A program made the position numbers and the translations under genes. Positions 1-10,385 of a stretch of DNA of 64,000 nt are shown one piece after another. Position 1 is the first letter of the stretch. Every line of letters begins with the position of its first letter. This stretch comes from Nitzschia sp. pyKryTriq1 (lineage: Eukaryota; Bacillariophyta; Bacillariophyceae; Bacillariales; Bacillariaceae): NCBI GenBank assembly GCA_956465555.1, contig OY101115.1:3746972-3810971 (forward strand), in the 5' to 3' direction. The notes under the pieces were generated by a model. It was not told the origin of the DNA, made no database searches, and worked only from the letters and a program-made list of their open reading frames with translations.

Positions 1-1041
1 TACCAGTCCGTTCGTTCGTTCGTTCGTTCGTTTTTGTGACTAGCCTTTCCTTCCTTGGGTACGAATGAAGGGTTCTACGTACTGCCTGGGGTAGGAGTAC
101 CGGTAGAGAAGTAAGATGAGCACAGCAGCTACTCGTGCGAAACTGTGACAGAATAAAATAGCCAAAACTAGAAGTACGACCCCCTGATCATGATTTCAGT
201 CAGAAAATTGAAATCCACATTATATGATCGCTACCGAGAGAAGAGGATTTCAACATTTCGGGTGCTGCTGTACCGTAGTACCAGCAGCAGTACTGTCTGT
301 CCAATGTTATACTAGTCTGCTTCGAGATGAGTACTGTACCAGGTACCGGTAGGGTCTATCACTTCGTACTCTGACAAGTAGATGCGCCAAGTGCTTCTTT
401 GAGTTCAGAAGTACAAGGTAGAACCATTTACTCTCTCTCTGGTAGATACTACCGGTGGAGCTAGAGCTAGAGAGAGAGAGAGAGAGAGAGAGACCTACAT
501 AAAAAAGAATCCAAAACTTCTACTCGTACCTTATACCGGTACTATTGAGAAATATCTCTCTCTAGTAGTAGAGACGAGAGAGAGTACCGGTCGTCGTCGT
601 CGTCGTAGTCTTCTTCTAACAGTACCGGTACTCGTACTCGTACCGCGCAGTTAGTAGGTAGCGCGCCGTGCGTCCGATCTCGGACTGACTAATCCGACCA
701 TCCCGGGGGATTCAAAATTTACCATGTGCGTTAATTACCGTTACTTTTTCACGTACACCCTTCAGTGCCTTCTACCACACCGAACACCCCACAAGCCGGA
801 GTAGCAATTGAGCTTCGCCGACGCTCCTCGGCGGCGACCGCACCCTTCCGACTGGCCTGCTGTTGCGTGTTGCGTGTTGCCCTTTGATAATCATGTGCAT
901 TTTGTGTGAAGAAGATCGCAACTGATGTGTTGATAGAGGTCATTGCCTCGACTGCTTCACTTTATTTGCGACTGCGACTAGATCAAGCAATAGCCTATTG
1001 TTGTTGTTGTTTGCTAGGACTGGTTTTCTGAAACGAAAACA
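1..1041. other. Intergenic region and probable 5' region of the flippase gene
   Basis: No coding region is supported here. The stretch is rich in short palindromic words such as TACCGGTA (near 97, 344, 533 and 622), GTAC-containing runs, a (GA)n tract at 469-493 and a CTCTCT…GAGAGA inverted arrangement near 551-580. The longest open frames are short and show no recognisable similarity. The promoter of the downstream flippase gene presumably lies in the 3' part, but no specific element could be identified. Confidence 0.6.
469..493. repeat. (GA)n microsatellite
   Basis: An uninterrupted AG dinucleotide run of about 25 bases, preceded by two CTAGAG units. It can pair with the CTCTCT run near 431-440 to form a hairpin. 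Confidence 0.9.
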
Positions 1042-4000
1042 ATGGGTGTCGGTGGCAGCAAGCACGTGCAGGATGACGGCGACCGGGTCTTGGTGACCGG
1101 AAGGCCCGATTTCAACCGATGCGACAACATGATTACTACGTCCAAGTACACCGTCTGGAATTTTTTCCCAATTGTACGTGAGCATTACATTTTGTGCAAA
1201 GGATGGCGTGTGATCTACGCAACGCTACTGTCTGCAGTTGATGTATTGCGACTCTCGCTCTCGCTATCTTAAAGCACGGTTACAAGTTATCTGTGCAGGG
1301 ATGAAGCCACAGCATGATATCACTGACTGACTTTTATTGTTCCCGTCGCTCCTTTCTTCGATGTTTCACCACTCACATTTTCTCGCTGCTTATCGCAGGC
1401 GGTTGGAGAACAGTTTCGTCGTTTCGCCAACATGTACTTTTTAATTGTTGGTTGCATCATGGCTACAGGTTATTATTCAGAGAATTTGTTTCAATCAGCC
1501 ATTTCCCCGTGGACCACGCTCGGGCCTTTGGCGTTTGTAGTCAGTGTGAGTTTGTTGGTAGAAGGAGCGGCCGATAGGAAACGGCATAGAAGTGACGATT
1601 TGACGAACAATGCTCCATGTATCATCTTGAGGCGATCAGACGAAATCGATCAGGAAGAGGGCGCGACTCGGGACAAGCAAGTCCTCAAAGGCAAAGATGT
1701 TATTGTTAGCCTTGCCAAGTCCTATGTACAGACGTCAAAAAATGGACCACAGACTCCAGTTGCATCTGATAGTGGAAACGCGCAAAAGGTCAACATTGGC
1801 TTCCAAAGCATTCGTCGTATGGACATTCGGCAGGGCCATTTGATCCTCGTCAAGAATAGGGAGATGGTCCCCGCTGATATGGTTCTTCTCGCGAGTAGCG
1901 GAGACAGAGGAAGTGCCTACATTGAAACCAGTTCGATCGATGGAGAGACGAATTTGAAGCTTCGTACAAGCCCTAACCTTCCGTCCAAAATGCTGAAACA
2001 TCTTAGAAATGGGACTCCGATGGACCAAATTGAAGAGGAAGACGAGGATGCTCCGGGGGACGTAGAAACACTTGAACAGGCCACCAAGCGGATCACCCGA
2101 TTTTCTTGTCTCGCGCATCCTGAAGGTATCTCTGCATTGAAAAATCCCACTTACACTAACGCGGGTGATGCAAAGGAGTCTGATCCGAACACCAGAAGGA
2201 GTTTTTTCGCCGAACACGCTTTGCATCATCATGCCCGATCACCCTCGAGCACTCAGCCACTCGATGGCCAACTACACTACGTGGCAGCTTTGACTTCAGA
2301 ACCACCGAACCCCCATGTAAACACCTTTTCTGGTAAGCTCACTCTCCCTCCCGCGGCAGAAGGTGGTGAATCTCTAGATATCGCTTTGGGAGCCGACAAC
2401 CTTCTGCTTCGTGGTGCCGTACTGCGCAACACCGAATGGGCCATCGGACTATCTTGCTTTACCGGTACCGATACGAAACTCGTTCAGAATTCTTTTGAGA
2501 CACCATCCAAGTTTAGCCAGCTGGATCAGCTGATGAACAAGACAGTTGTTTTGATCATCATCATCATGGTGATCTGCATCAGCTATCTGGCATCAATGGC
2601 CGTCGTCTCCAATGAGCAAGAGTTCAATAATCTCTGGTACATCGGCGTCAGTAAGAACACTACTGCTCCATGGCCTTACCTACCAGATGACCTCCCTCCC
2701 CCACAATGGGAAACTACTACATCAAATTGGCTCCAGATGTTTTTCCTATACGTCACGCTCCTGAGTAACTTTGTTCCTTTGAGTATGTATGTGACTGTGG
2801 AAGCGATCAACTTCTTTTTCTTGTACTTGATTTATGTCGACAAGGATATGTACGACGCTAAAACAGATACAAGAGCAGCGGCAAGGAGTACTAATGTGAC
2901 TGATCTTGGTCAAGTCCAGTACATCTTTTCCGACAAGACCGGGACTTTGACGCAGAATGTGATGCGCTTTAAGCGTTGCTCTGTCGATGGACTGGTATTC
3001 GGTGCACCTATTCAAAGAACTCGTCCCGGGGCGGAAGACGACGACCCGCAATCGTCGTTTCATCCGACTCGTCAGCTGCTTGTCGGACGTGTCAATGCTA
3101 ATGGTGGAGTTGTGACATCTGCCGATGGAGAGCTGACCTTTAACTCTGAAATGTTCCTGAGAGTCTTGAGCTTGTGCCATACTGTGGTTGTGGAGAAAGA
3201 TCTTGACTTGAACGATGGCATTGATGCTGCTGCCTCAGTTAGCTCTCGCGGATCTTCAATGTCAAAACGAAGGAAGTCTAGCAAAAAGTTTACCAACCGC
3301 AATCGCACATTGAGCGAAATGAGCGATCGCTCGTTTACGGGCCTTGAACCCTTGTCGGAAGATGGCGTCATTATCGGTGGAATGCCAGATGGAAATCGAA
3401 GTAGGGCTACCAGTGCTGGCTCTCTTCATGTCCCGACGAGTATGGAAAAGGCGAGCGACGGCGCCCCGATCGGATACGCATACCAAGCAGAAAGTCCCGA
3501 CGAAGGGGCCCTTGTTTCAGCTGCCAGTAATTTGTTTGGTTTTCAAGTTGTGGGTCGCGATTCTTCTGGTATCAAGATCCGCTGCGCTCATCCGACTATT
3601 CTCACTGATGAAGATGCGGTTAATGGCATCAAGTCAGGTTCTATAAGCCCCAGGAAGCTAGCAACGAAGTCAGCGGCCGGAACCACCCCAACGAAAAATG
3701 CAAACACTGAAGAGTTGGAGGATTACCTAGTGGATCCTAGCATGCAACGGATGGAGACTTGGAGTATTCTCGCTGTGAATAAGTTTGACTCGGAGAGGAA
3801 GCGAATGTCGATTCTCCTCAGATCTCCTCCAGAGCTTGGTAGCATACCGGTGCTATTGTGCAAAGGAGCTGATTCAGCCATGCTTGATCCCTCGGTGTGC
3901 ACCGGTGCCGAAAACCTTGTAGCGGCCGATTTGAATGAATCGCAACGACTTGGACCTCTTGCTGAGGATTTTGACGGCGAAGATGAAGAGGAATGGGAAA

Positions 4001-6688
4001 TGAGTCAGATGCTTGGTATTCAATCTCACCTCGGCGAATTTGCTTCGGAGGGTCTCCGTACTTTGGTCCTTGGAGTTCGATTTCTCACTGAGGCACAGTG
4101 CGAGATATGGCTCGATCAGTACAAATCTGCGGCGACTTCGATCAAGAATAGGGATTCGATGCTGAAAGCAGCCGCCTACGCAATCGAAAAGCAGATTCAC
4201 ATTGTTGGTGCCACGGCCATCGAAGACAAGCTCCAAGTAGGTGTACCTCGCACCATTGCGACACTGGGAAAGGCTGGTATCAAACTATGGGTGCTTACGG
4301 GAGACAAAAGAGAAACTGCTATCGAAATCGGTTATTCCACTCATGTACTTACATCCAGGATGCATCTGACTGAGGTTGCGGATGCAGGTCCTGAGTTCGT
4401 ACGTGCGCAGTGTGCTATGGAGTTTATTCGTCTAGTAAAACAGGGCAAATTACCTACTTACCAGAGGGCTGCGGTTGACCAGTCAGATGACGGGTGGTCT
4501 TGGGCGAATGCTTCCTTTGCCATCGGCAAGTTTTGGCGTTCAGTATCCCGAGCCTTCAGATCTGCGATTGTCAACTTTAGGGTCATGGTGACAAAGTTGC
4601 TCGGGAAGGACTCAAAGTTTCTTGTAGCGCAACTTGAAGCAATTAAGACAGAAGGGGAGGCAGAGAAAGATCTCTTGAAGGACATCGCTCGGCGCCGCAA
4701 TGTGAGGGATCGTGCTGAGAAGATTGTTCAGGACTATCTCAAATCGCCAGAAGGACAAAAATTCAGACGCACAACGGAAGCGAACCCGAACCCATTGTCT
4801 CCTAGATCAGATGGGTCCGGAGAGGTTTCTTTATCGACTGACGAAGTTCCTGGAGTTTTTGGACGGGCACAATCTGCCAGGCTACTGCTTGAAAAACGAA
4901 AGAGCGAAGGAAAGTTGGCGACGACAGAATTGCGCAATGTATCACTTGCACAGCTGACTGCCCAAGAGGCGACCGACGATCTGGAACAACCCATCATTGA
5001 CGAAGACACACTTTCCTTGAAAAGTTTCGTTCCTGTTGCTGGTAACGCGCAGAGCGATTTTGACCGAAGGAGGCGCACGATTTTGGAGCGTCTTTTTGCC
5101 GTGGACCGTTCTGTGCGCAAGGGCAAGCTGATAAAGCATTTGAAGAAAGAAAAACGCGCAGAAGCCCTTTCGTCCCCCAAGGGTGAGCATGCAGCACCGG
5201 CGTCTTCTACGCATCTTAGTAGCGAGAGCCCCCGTGCCTTGGTTATCGAAGGAGCTGCTCTCAAACATCTACTTGGAGATACTGAACTTGAAGAGTTGAT
5301 TTTTGCAGTCGCCAGCAAATGTGACGCTGTGATCGCATGTCGAGTTAGTCCCAGGCAGAAGGCTCTATTGGTCAAATTGGTACGCCATCACGTCGTACCG
5401 GAACCTGTTACGCTTGCCATTGGTGATGGGGCAAATGATGTGGGGATGATCCAAGAGGCACATGTTGGAGTCGGTATTTCTGGAAAGGAAGGGAAGCAAG
5501 CAGTGAATGCTTCTGATTTTGCAATCGCTCAATTTCGATTTCTCGAGACGCTGGTGCTTATTCATGGACGATGGAACTTTTTCCGTTTGAGTACTGTCGT
5601 CATGTTTTCGTTTTACAAGAACGCGTTGATGGCTGGGTGCCTGGTAGTTTACAACGGCGAGACCTTGTACAGTGGGACGCCTCTTTTCGACGAATGGATC
5701 ATTGCTGTTCTAAACTTCGTTGCTGGAGTCCCGATCACCATTCTAGGGCTCTTTGATCGTTGCCTCGACAAGGATTACATTCGGCGGAACCCCGAAGTTT
5801 ACCAACCTACTCGAGACAATGAACTCATCACATTTCGCAGCTTCATTCGGTGGGTAATCCTCACTGTGGGGCACATTTTCTGCTTGTACTTCGGGAGTGT
5901 CCCGCAACTGACCGGGCCTGGTGGAACAACCTCGGCATTCCTTGGTTTGGAAACCGAAGGCAAGGACACTGTTGGTGACGGGGAGGGTGGTGATCTGCAG
6001 AGTGTCGGAACGGTCACTTTTTCATGTATGGTTATCCTGCTTGCATACAAGGTGAGTGAGATCCCCAACGGCCGGTGTGCCTTCATATTCCTAGCCCTGG
6101 CTCATTATATTTTGCTCATCCTATTCTTTGCCAACAGGTCCTCTACGAATCCACATCGCTTATCAACGGTCACTTCCCAGCATTCACGTGCCGCAAAGAC
6201 GTCAAAGAGGGTTTCTTCAGCCGGTTGCCGTACACTTGGTATGGAGTGACTTATGGATCGATCATTTTTTACTTCGTTTTCCTTATGATTTACCAGGTGA
6301 GTTCCACTGTATCTCATCCGTTATTTGAATTGATGTTTTCTACTAGGCTCATCCTTTGCTTTTGTCCCTGTCTGGAAAGAACATCGCTGAACGTGGAGGT
6401 CCCGGCGAGTACTTCAACTTGGCCGGTGTCGTGACGCATATTTTCACAACAAGAACTGTTAATTGGCTTGCTATCTTGTTCTTGCCCCTCGCTGCCATTG
6501 CTTTTGATGTTTCTGGAAAATTGCTCGGGAACATGTTCTATCCCACTCAAACGCAGATTCACCGCGAGATTGAAGCAAAAGGATTCGCAGCGAAGAAGAA
6601 GGCTTTGGCGGAAGCTGCCCACCATGGTCGAGACCGAGCATCTCATCAGCCCAGGCAAACCGATACAGAGGCTTCGTTAGCACGTTAA
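1042..6688 (+). CDS. P4-type ATPase, phospholipid flippase
   Basis: Flippases of this family move aminophospholipids from the outer to the cytosolic leaflet of plasma, Golgi or endosomal membranes. The proposed structure is join(1042..1173, 1399..6051, 6138..6296, 6347..6688), with three phase-0 GT-AG introns, giving about 1,761 aa. The exon 1/2 junction restores the N-terminal P4 signature (TTSKYTVWNFFP, then EQFRRFANMYF). Visible motifs are DGETNLK of the actuator domain (about residue 225), the phosphorylation loop DKTGTLT (D about 556), a TM4 PLSM variant of the P4 PISL motif, TGDKRET (about 1011) and GDGANDVGM (about 1386), followed by the C-terminal membrane helices. The protein is longer than usual for the family because of a Ser-rich insertion in the nucleotide-binding region and a charged insertion between TGDK and GDGAND. 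Such enzymes normally need a CDC50 partner, which is not in this window. Family assignment is firm; substrate and compartment are inferred. Confidence 0.95.
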
Positions 6689-6758
6689 GGCCAATTACTA
6701 AAATGTATGTTAGAAAAAAGAACCTTGTTAAAGTACTGTAGTCTACGTCGATCGGTTA

Positions 6759-8018
6759 TTACAACGATAATGCATCTCGAATAGCGTCCAAGCCGGATTC
6801 TGGTTCACCCGGTTTCGTTAATTTGGCAGTTTGGTTGCCCTTCTTTTCGCTGGAGGTCGCAGCTGGTGAGTTCGAGGTTTCCGTACCCAACTCAGCTTTG
6901 TCATCTTGGTCAACCTTCCAATCGCGTGAAGGGATCGGCACATTTTCCAGTTCACCAATATTTTTCATCATATCACAGCGAAGACTAGATAGCGAGGGAG
7001 GCTCGAATCCTACCATCATATCATCGTCCACAACCATTGGCTGAAGCGCTTGAACTCCAGCTTCCATACGCAAGAGTGTCTCATCATCGGGCAACCACGC
7101 TAGTCGGCAAACACCCACAGTGGCATCCGTGATGATTCGGGGACATTGCACATGAATGGGACCCATTCGAAGATTCCATTGCTCCACTGGTGTAATTCCA
7201 TGCCACGCATCAGTCTCTTCCATCTCTGAAATCTCCCATCCGCGATTTCCAGTTTGAGGGCCCCAAGTCCAGCTTGTGCCACTCCATTTCTTGTGCCAGT
7301 TAAATGGTGGGACCGGTCGAAAGAATACAGGGTTCCCTGCGGTGGGTGGATCTTTTGTTTCGGTTTCTGGCGTTGGCGCAGTGGGCCGCAGGGCTTCTCG
7401 AGAAATCATGCAACGGAAAAGCTTCAATCCTTGCGGTGGACAAGATCCTGGTTCCACGCCTTGCTCCCAGACGGGAGCATGCTGAAAGATCACACGTACA
7501 CGACCATCCCCATGTTTCAAAACGAGCTCTGTCGCCATGGCGCCGGATCGAAGAATCGTGGGACCATTCACCATGGATACCGCTGCAAAGCGACTGTTGC
7601 GCAAGTTCTCAGCTGAATAAGATGCCACAGGAAGTGTCTTTGTTTCCATTGAGTCGAAGCATGTGGCACAATCCGACTTTTTGGCGCCAACGACGATTGT
7701 GTGGGTGTGTTCAATCGTTCTTCCGTCGTCCTTGGTGTTGAGGTCGACACTGGCAACAGTTTCGTCGATCACATCTCCGATATAATCATGTGTAGTCCAG
7801 ACGCCTCTCCAAGATCCTTTGGCGTGATGTTTATTGAAGAGCTCCCATTGCACAGCATCGTCGTCAATCTCTTCCGATACACCGCCGACGACACTGAACA
7901 CCACCACGGAGTTTGTTGTTGGAAGGTTCTTCTTGAGCGGTCTTGCTGGTGCCGAAGGAATGAAGGCGCTCACTTCCACCGCCAGGGAAGTAAGGATCAA
8001 GTAAAGAGACGTTCGCAT
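6759..8018 (-). CDS. Plastid-targeted DUF3598-like protein
   Basis: A 419-aa single-exon protein of unknown biochemical role. I chose the ATG at 8018 because it opens a hydrophobic signal peptide followed by VSAFIPSAPA, a diatom plastid-import motif with Phe after the signal-peptidase site. An upstream in-frame ATG at 8132 would add 38 residues and hide the signal peptide. The mature part starts with a region (VQWELFNKHHAKGSWRG…) resembling DUF3598 family proteins of cyanobacteria and algal plastids, which are thought to have a lipocalin-like fold. A second conserved-looking block (MGPIHVQCPR) lies in the C-terminal half. The last 60 or so residues are low-complexity and Lys/Glu/Ser-rich. The stop lies 70 bp from the convergent flippase stop, so the 3' UTRs probably overlap. 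Family assignment is by recognition only. Confidence 0.75.
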   Translation of the reverse strand: MRTSLYLILTSLAVEVSAFIPSAPARPLKKNLPTTNSVVVFSVVGGVSEEIDDDAVQWELFNKHHAKGSWRGVWTTHDYIGDVIDETVASVDLNTKDDGRTIEHTHTIVVGAKKSDCATCFDSMETKTLPVASYSAENLRNSRFAAVSMVNGPTILRSGAMATELVLKHGDGRVRVIFQHAPVWEQGVEPGSCPPQGLKLFRCMISREALRPTAPTPETETKDPPTAGNPVFFRPVPPFNWHKKWSGTSWTWGPQTGNRGWEISEMEETDAWHGITPVEQWNLRMGPIHVQCPRIITDATVGVCRLAWLPDDETLLRMEAGVQALQPMVVDDDMMVGFEPPSLSSLRCDMMKNIGELENVPIPSRDWKVDQDDKAELGTETSNSPAATSSEKKGNQTAKLTKPGEPESGLDAIRDALSL

Positions 8019-8022
8019 ATTG

Positions 8023-8072
8023 ACGATGGTTGTGGTCACTTGGGGTAAAAAACGATGGTTGTGGTCACTTGG
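8023..8072. repeat. Short tandem duplication just upstream of a start codon
   Basis: Two exact 21-bp copies (8023-8043 and 8052-8072, period 29 bp) lie directly upstream of the DUF3598-like start at 8018, in its presumed 5' UTR. Confidence 0.9.
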
Positions 8073-8695
8073 TACAATCTTAGACGTCGTCCTTTGTCCT
8101 TTCAAGAATGTCCTTGCTTGTGTTGGCATCATGCATCATCGACCGTCATCGGTGGTGATCGAAACGGTGGATTGAGATTGAGATGGTTTCTCTTTTCTTC
8201 GATGCGAAGATTGTGCAGATAACTGGTACTGTACCATACCGGTACGAAGAAGATAGAAGATATCGGTTCGCACTCTGGGGTTTTTCCACGTGGAATGATG
8301 GGGTAGGACAAACAATCGGGGGATTGGTGAAGTTCAGGGGATCTCGATGGGATCCACTTTTACTGTACTTTGGGGTTAATCGTGGCGTGGTGGTTGGGTT
8401 GAGTTGAGTTGGTTGAGGAGCTACAGCGTAGGTGCGGGGTGCGGGCATCACGCGCCCGCGTGATGAGGCGCTGCCGTTCTGCGCGGGTTCTGGTTCGATG
8501 TTCGATCCCCACCACCTCCATCATGCAATCAGCCATCGAACACAAAATAGTCACAAATAATAGTCACGAAGTGTCCAACTTCGCTACCGGTACGAACACT
8601 CGTACTGTAACTCTTCCATTTTCCATCCCTTCCATCTTCCATCACACCCAATCAATCGACCCCCACTCCATCGCCGACATCATAGTGTGGATTGC

Positions 8696-8733
<38 letters not shown>

Positions 8734-8770
8734 GTAAAGTACCACAAATAAGCTCTAGCTAGAGTGTAAC
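8073..8770. other. Intergenic region between divergent genes
   Basis: This is the shared upstream region of the DUF3598-like gene (minus) and the RCHY1-like gene (plus). It contains TACCGGTA words near 8238 and 8582 and a CAA repeat close to the plus-strand start. No gene is supported. Confidence 0.6.
8695..8733. repeat. (CAA)n microsatellite
   Basis: Thirteen uninterrupted CAA units end 37 bp before the RCHY1-like ATG, so they are likely in its 5' UTR. CAA runs are typically unstructured, which can favour ribosome scanning. Confidence 0.9.
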
Positions 8771-10267
8771 ATGGGGGACTCGATGGATGTAGATGGCGGA
8801 GGAATGGATGTTGATATGGGCGAAGAGACGGTCAATCTTCGGGACGAACAAGCACCTCCTCGCAATGGCGCCTCTCGTCGCCGTTCCATGTCCCACGAAG
8901 AGCAACAATCTCGCCGGGCAAGTATCAAAGCCATCCTGGCGGACGAAAGCATACCAATTCAAGAGCGGCGCAGGTCTATCCAGAACTTGATGGACGGGCG
9001 ACGAAGTAGTATTGGTACTGCCTCGGTTGCGTCAACGGCAAGTGGAGGAGGAGACGACGACCCTTACGGTTACGGGTACGGCGACTCGGATGAATATGGC
9101 GGTGGGAACCGCACGTCGGATCGAAACGGCGGTGTGGATATGGGCATGGACAGTGCCGACGTTAGTGAACCTGTCTCGAATGAGGCGACCAAGCGTGCCG
9201 AACAAACCCGTCCCCCATGCAATCATTACGTTAGGAACTGTTCGTTGGTGTCGCCCTGTTGTGGGGCGACCTTTGGTTGTCGAATTTGTCACGACGATAG
9301 TCCTATCCTTCCGCCCCTGCTGATTCAGAGGCAGGCCATGCGTCGTTACGGTAGAAGTTCCTCCATGCCTATGAATCCTAGTATGACTCAACAGACGCCC
9401 GAAGAGACCCACCATAACATTGATCGATTTGCTATCAAAGAAGTCATTTGCCGTGAATGTTTCACCAAGCAGACCTCCAAAACGTAAGTATCGTATGAAC
9501 TAGTACTGTATGAATGAATTGATGGATTCTCAAGTTTACACAGCAACTAACTCGTGGTTTTATTCATCATTGACTATCGCAGAAACAATTGTCTCTCATG
9601 CGGAGTCCAATTTGGAGACTATCATTGCAACGTCTGTAACTTATGGATGTCGGGCGACGAAAAGCCGTATCATTGCACAGACTGTGGGTTTTGCCGTGTA
9701 GGTGGTGCGGAGAATTTCCAACATTGTCATGATTGCGGAATGTGTATCGATAAAAGCTTGTATGACAACCATAACTGCAAAGATGGAAAGTACAAATCCA
9801 ATTGCCCCGTCTGTCAAGAGTTTCTGTTTAGCTCGAGAAGTGCTTCACATGAGATGCCTTGTGGTCATGCCATTCATTGGGAGTGTTTTCGACAGCTCGC
9901 GGCACACGATTCGCGTTGCCCAGTTTGCAAAAAGACGGCGGAAACGAAGGATCGAATGATGCCGACGTGGAACGCAATGGCTGCGGGTGTGGCTCTGCAG
10001 CACGTCCCCCCGGAACTAGCACGAGTAGTCAATATCACATGCAACGACTGTGAGAAATCGGACGATGCGCGTGCTTGGCACTTTCTGGGTGTGCAGTGCC
10101 GAAACTGTTCCTCCTTCAATACTGTCGTCGACCGCATCATTATGTCTGGTGAGGAAGCGCACGAGTTCTTGGAGACACTGCAAACTCGAAGTGATCTCAC
10201 GGAGAACGAAGACGGAAGCCAGCGTATCAGTCGGCGACGAATCAATCGACGCCGCTCCTTATTTTGA
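8771..10267 (+). CDS. CHY zinc-finger and RING E3 ubiquitin ligase, RCHY1/Pirh2-like
   Basis: A likely E3 ubiquitin ligase of the CHY-CTCHY-RING-zinc-ribbon family. The structure is join(8771..9483, 9583..10267), about 465 aa; the intron of 99 bp (GTAAGT…CGCAG) is in phase 2 and the junction restores a continuous Cys/His-rich segment. The first about 145 residues are low-complexity, with Asp, Arg and Ser. Next come a CHY zinc finger (about 150-250, PPCNHYVRNC…CRICHD), a CTCHY finger (about 238-310, CLSCGVQFGDYHCNVC), a RING finger (about 311-355, CPVCQEF…CGHAIHWEC…CPVC) and a zinc ribbon (about 389-420, CNDC…CRNC). Domain order matches animal RCHY1 and plant homologues, whose known targets include p53 in animals; the target here is unknown. 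It converges with the EXO1-like gene 118 bp downstream. Confidence 0.93.
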
Positions 10268-10385
10268 GCGACAGCTTCCGTCGTTGTTTCTGTACATAGT
10301 AGAAGTACACAATAATTTCTCTCAGTAGTCTACGACGCAATAGATTTCATAGGAGTAGTTAGTTGCTACTCTAGAGCCATAGCAA

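Noticed and set aside
4734-5375. 213-aa open frame antisense to the flippase gene
   Set aside because: It lies within a clear P4-ATPase exon on the other strand and has no family similarity; it is a shadow of the charged insertion codons.
8019-8132. Upstream 38-residue extension of the DUF3598-like protein
   Set aside because: It would place a basic segment before the signal peptide and includes the tandem duplication; the downstream ATG gives a standard plastid presequence.
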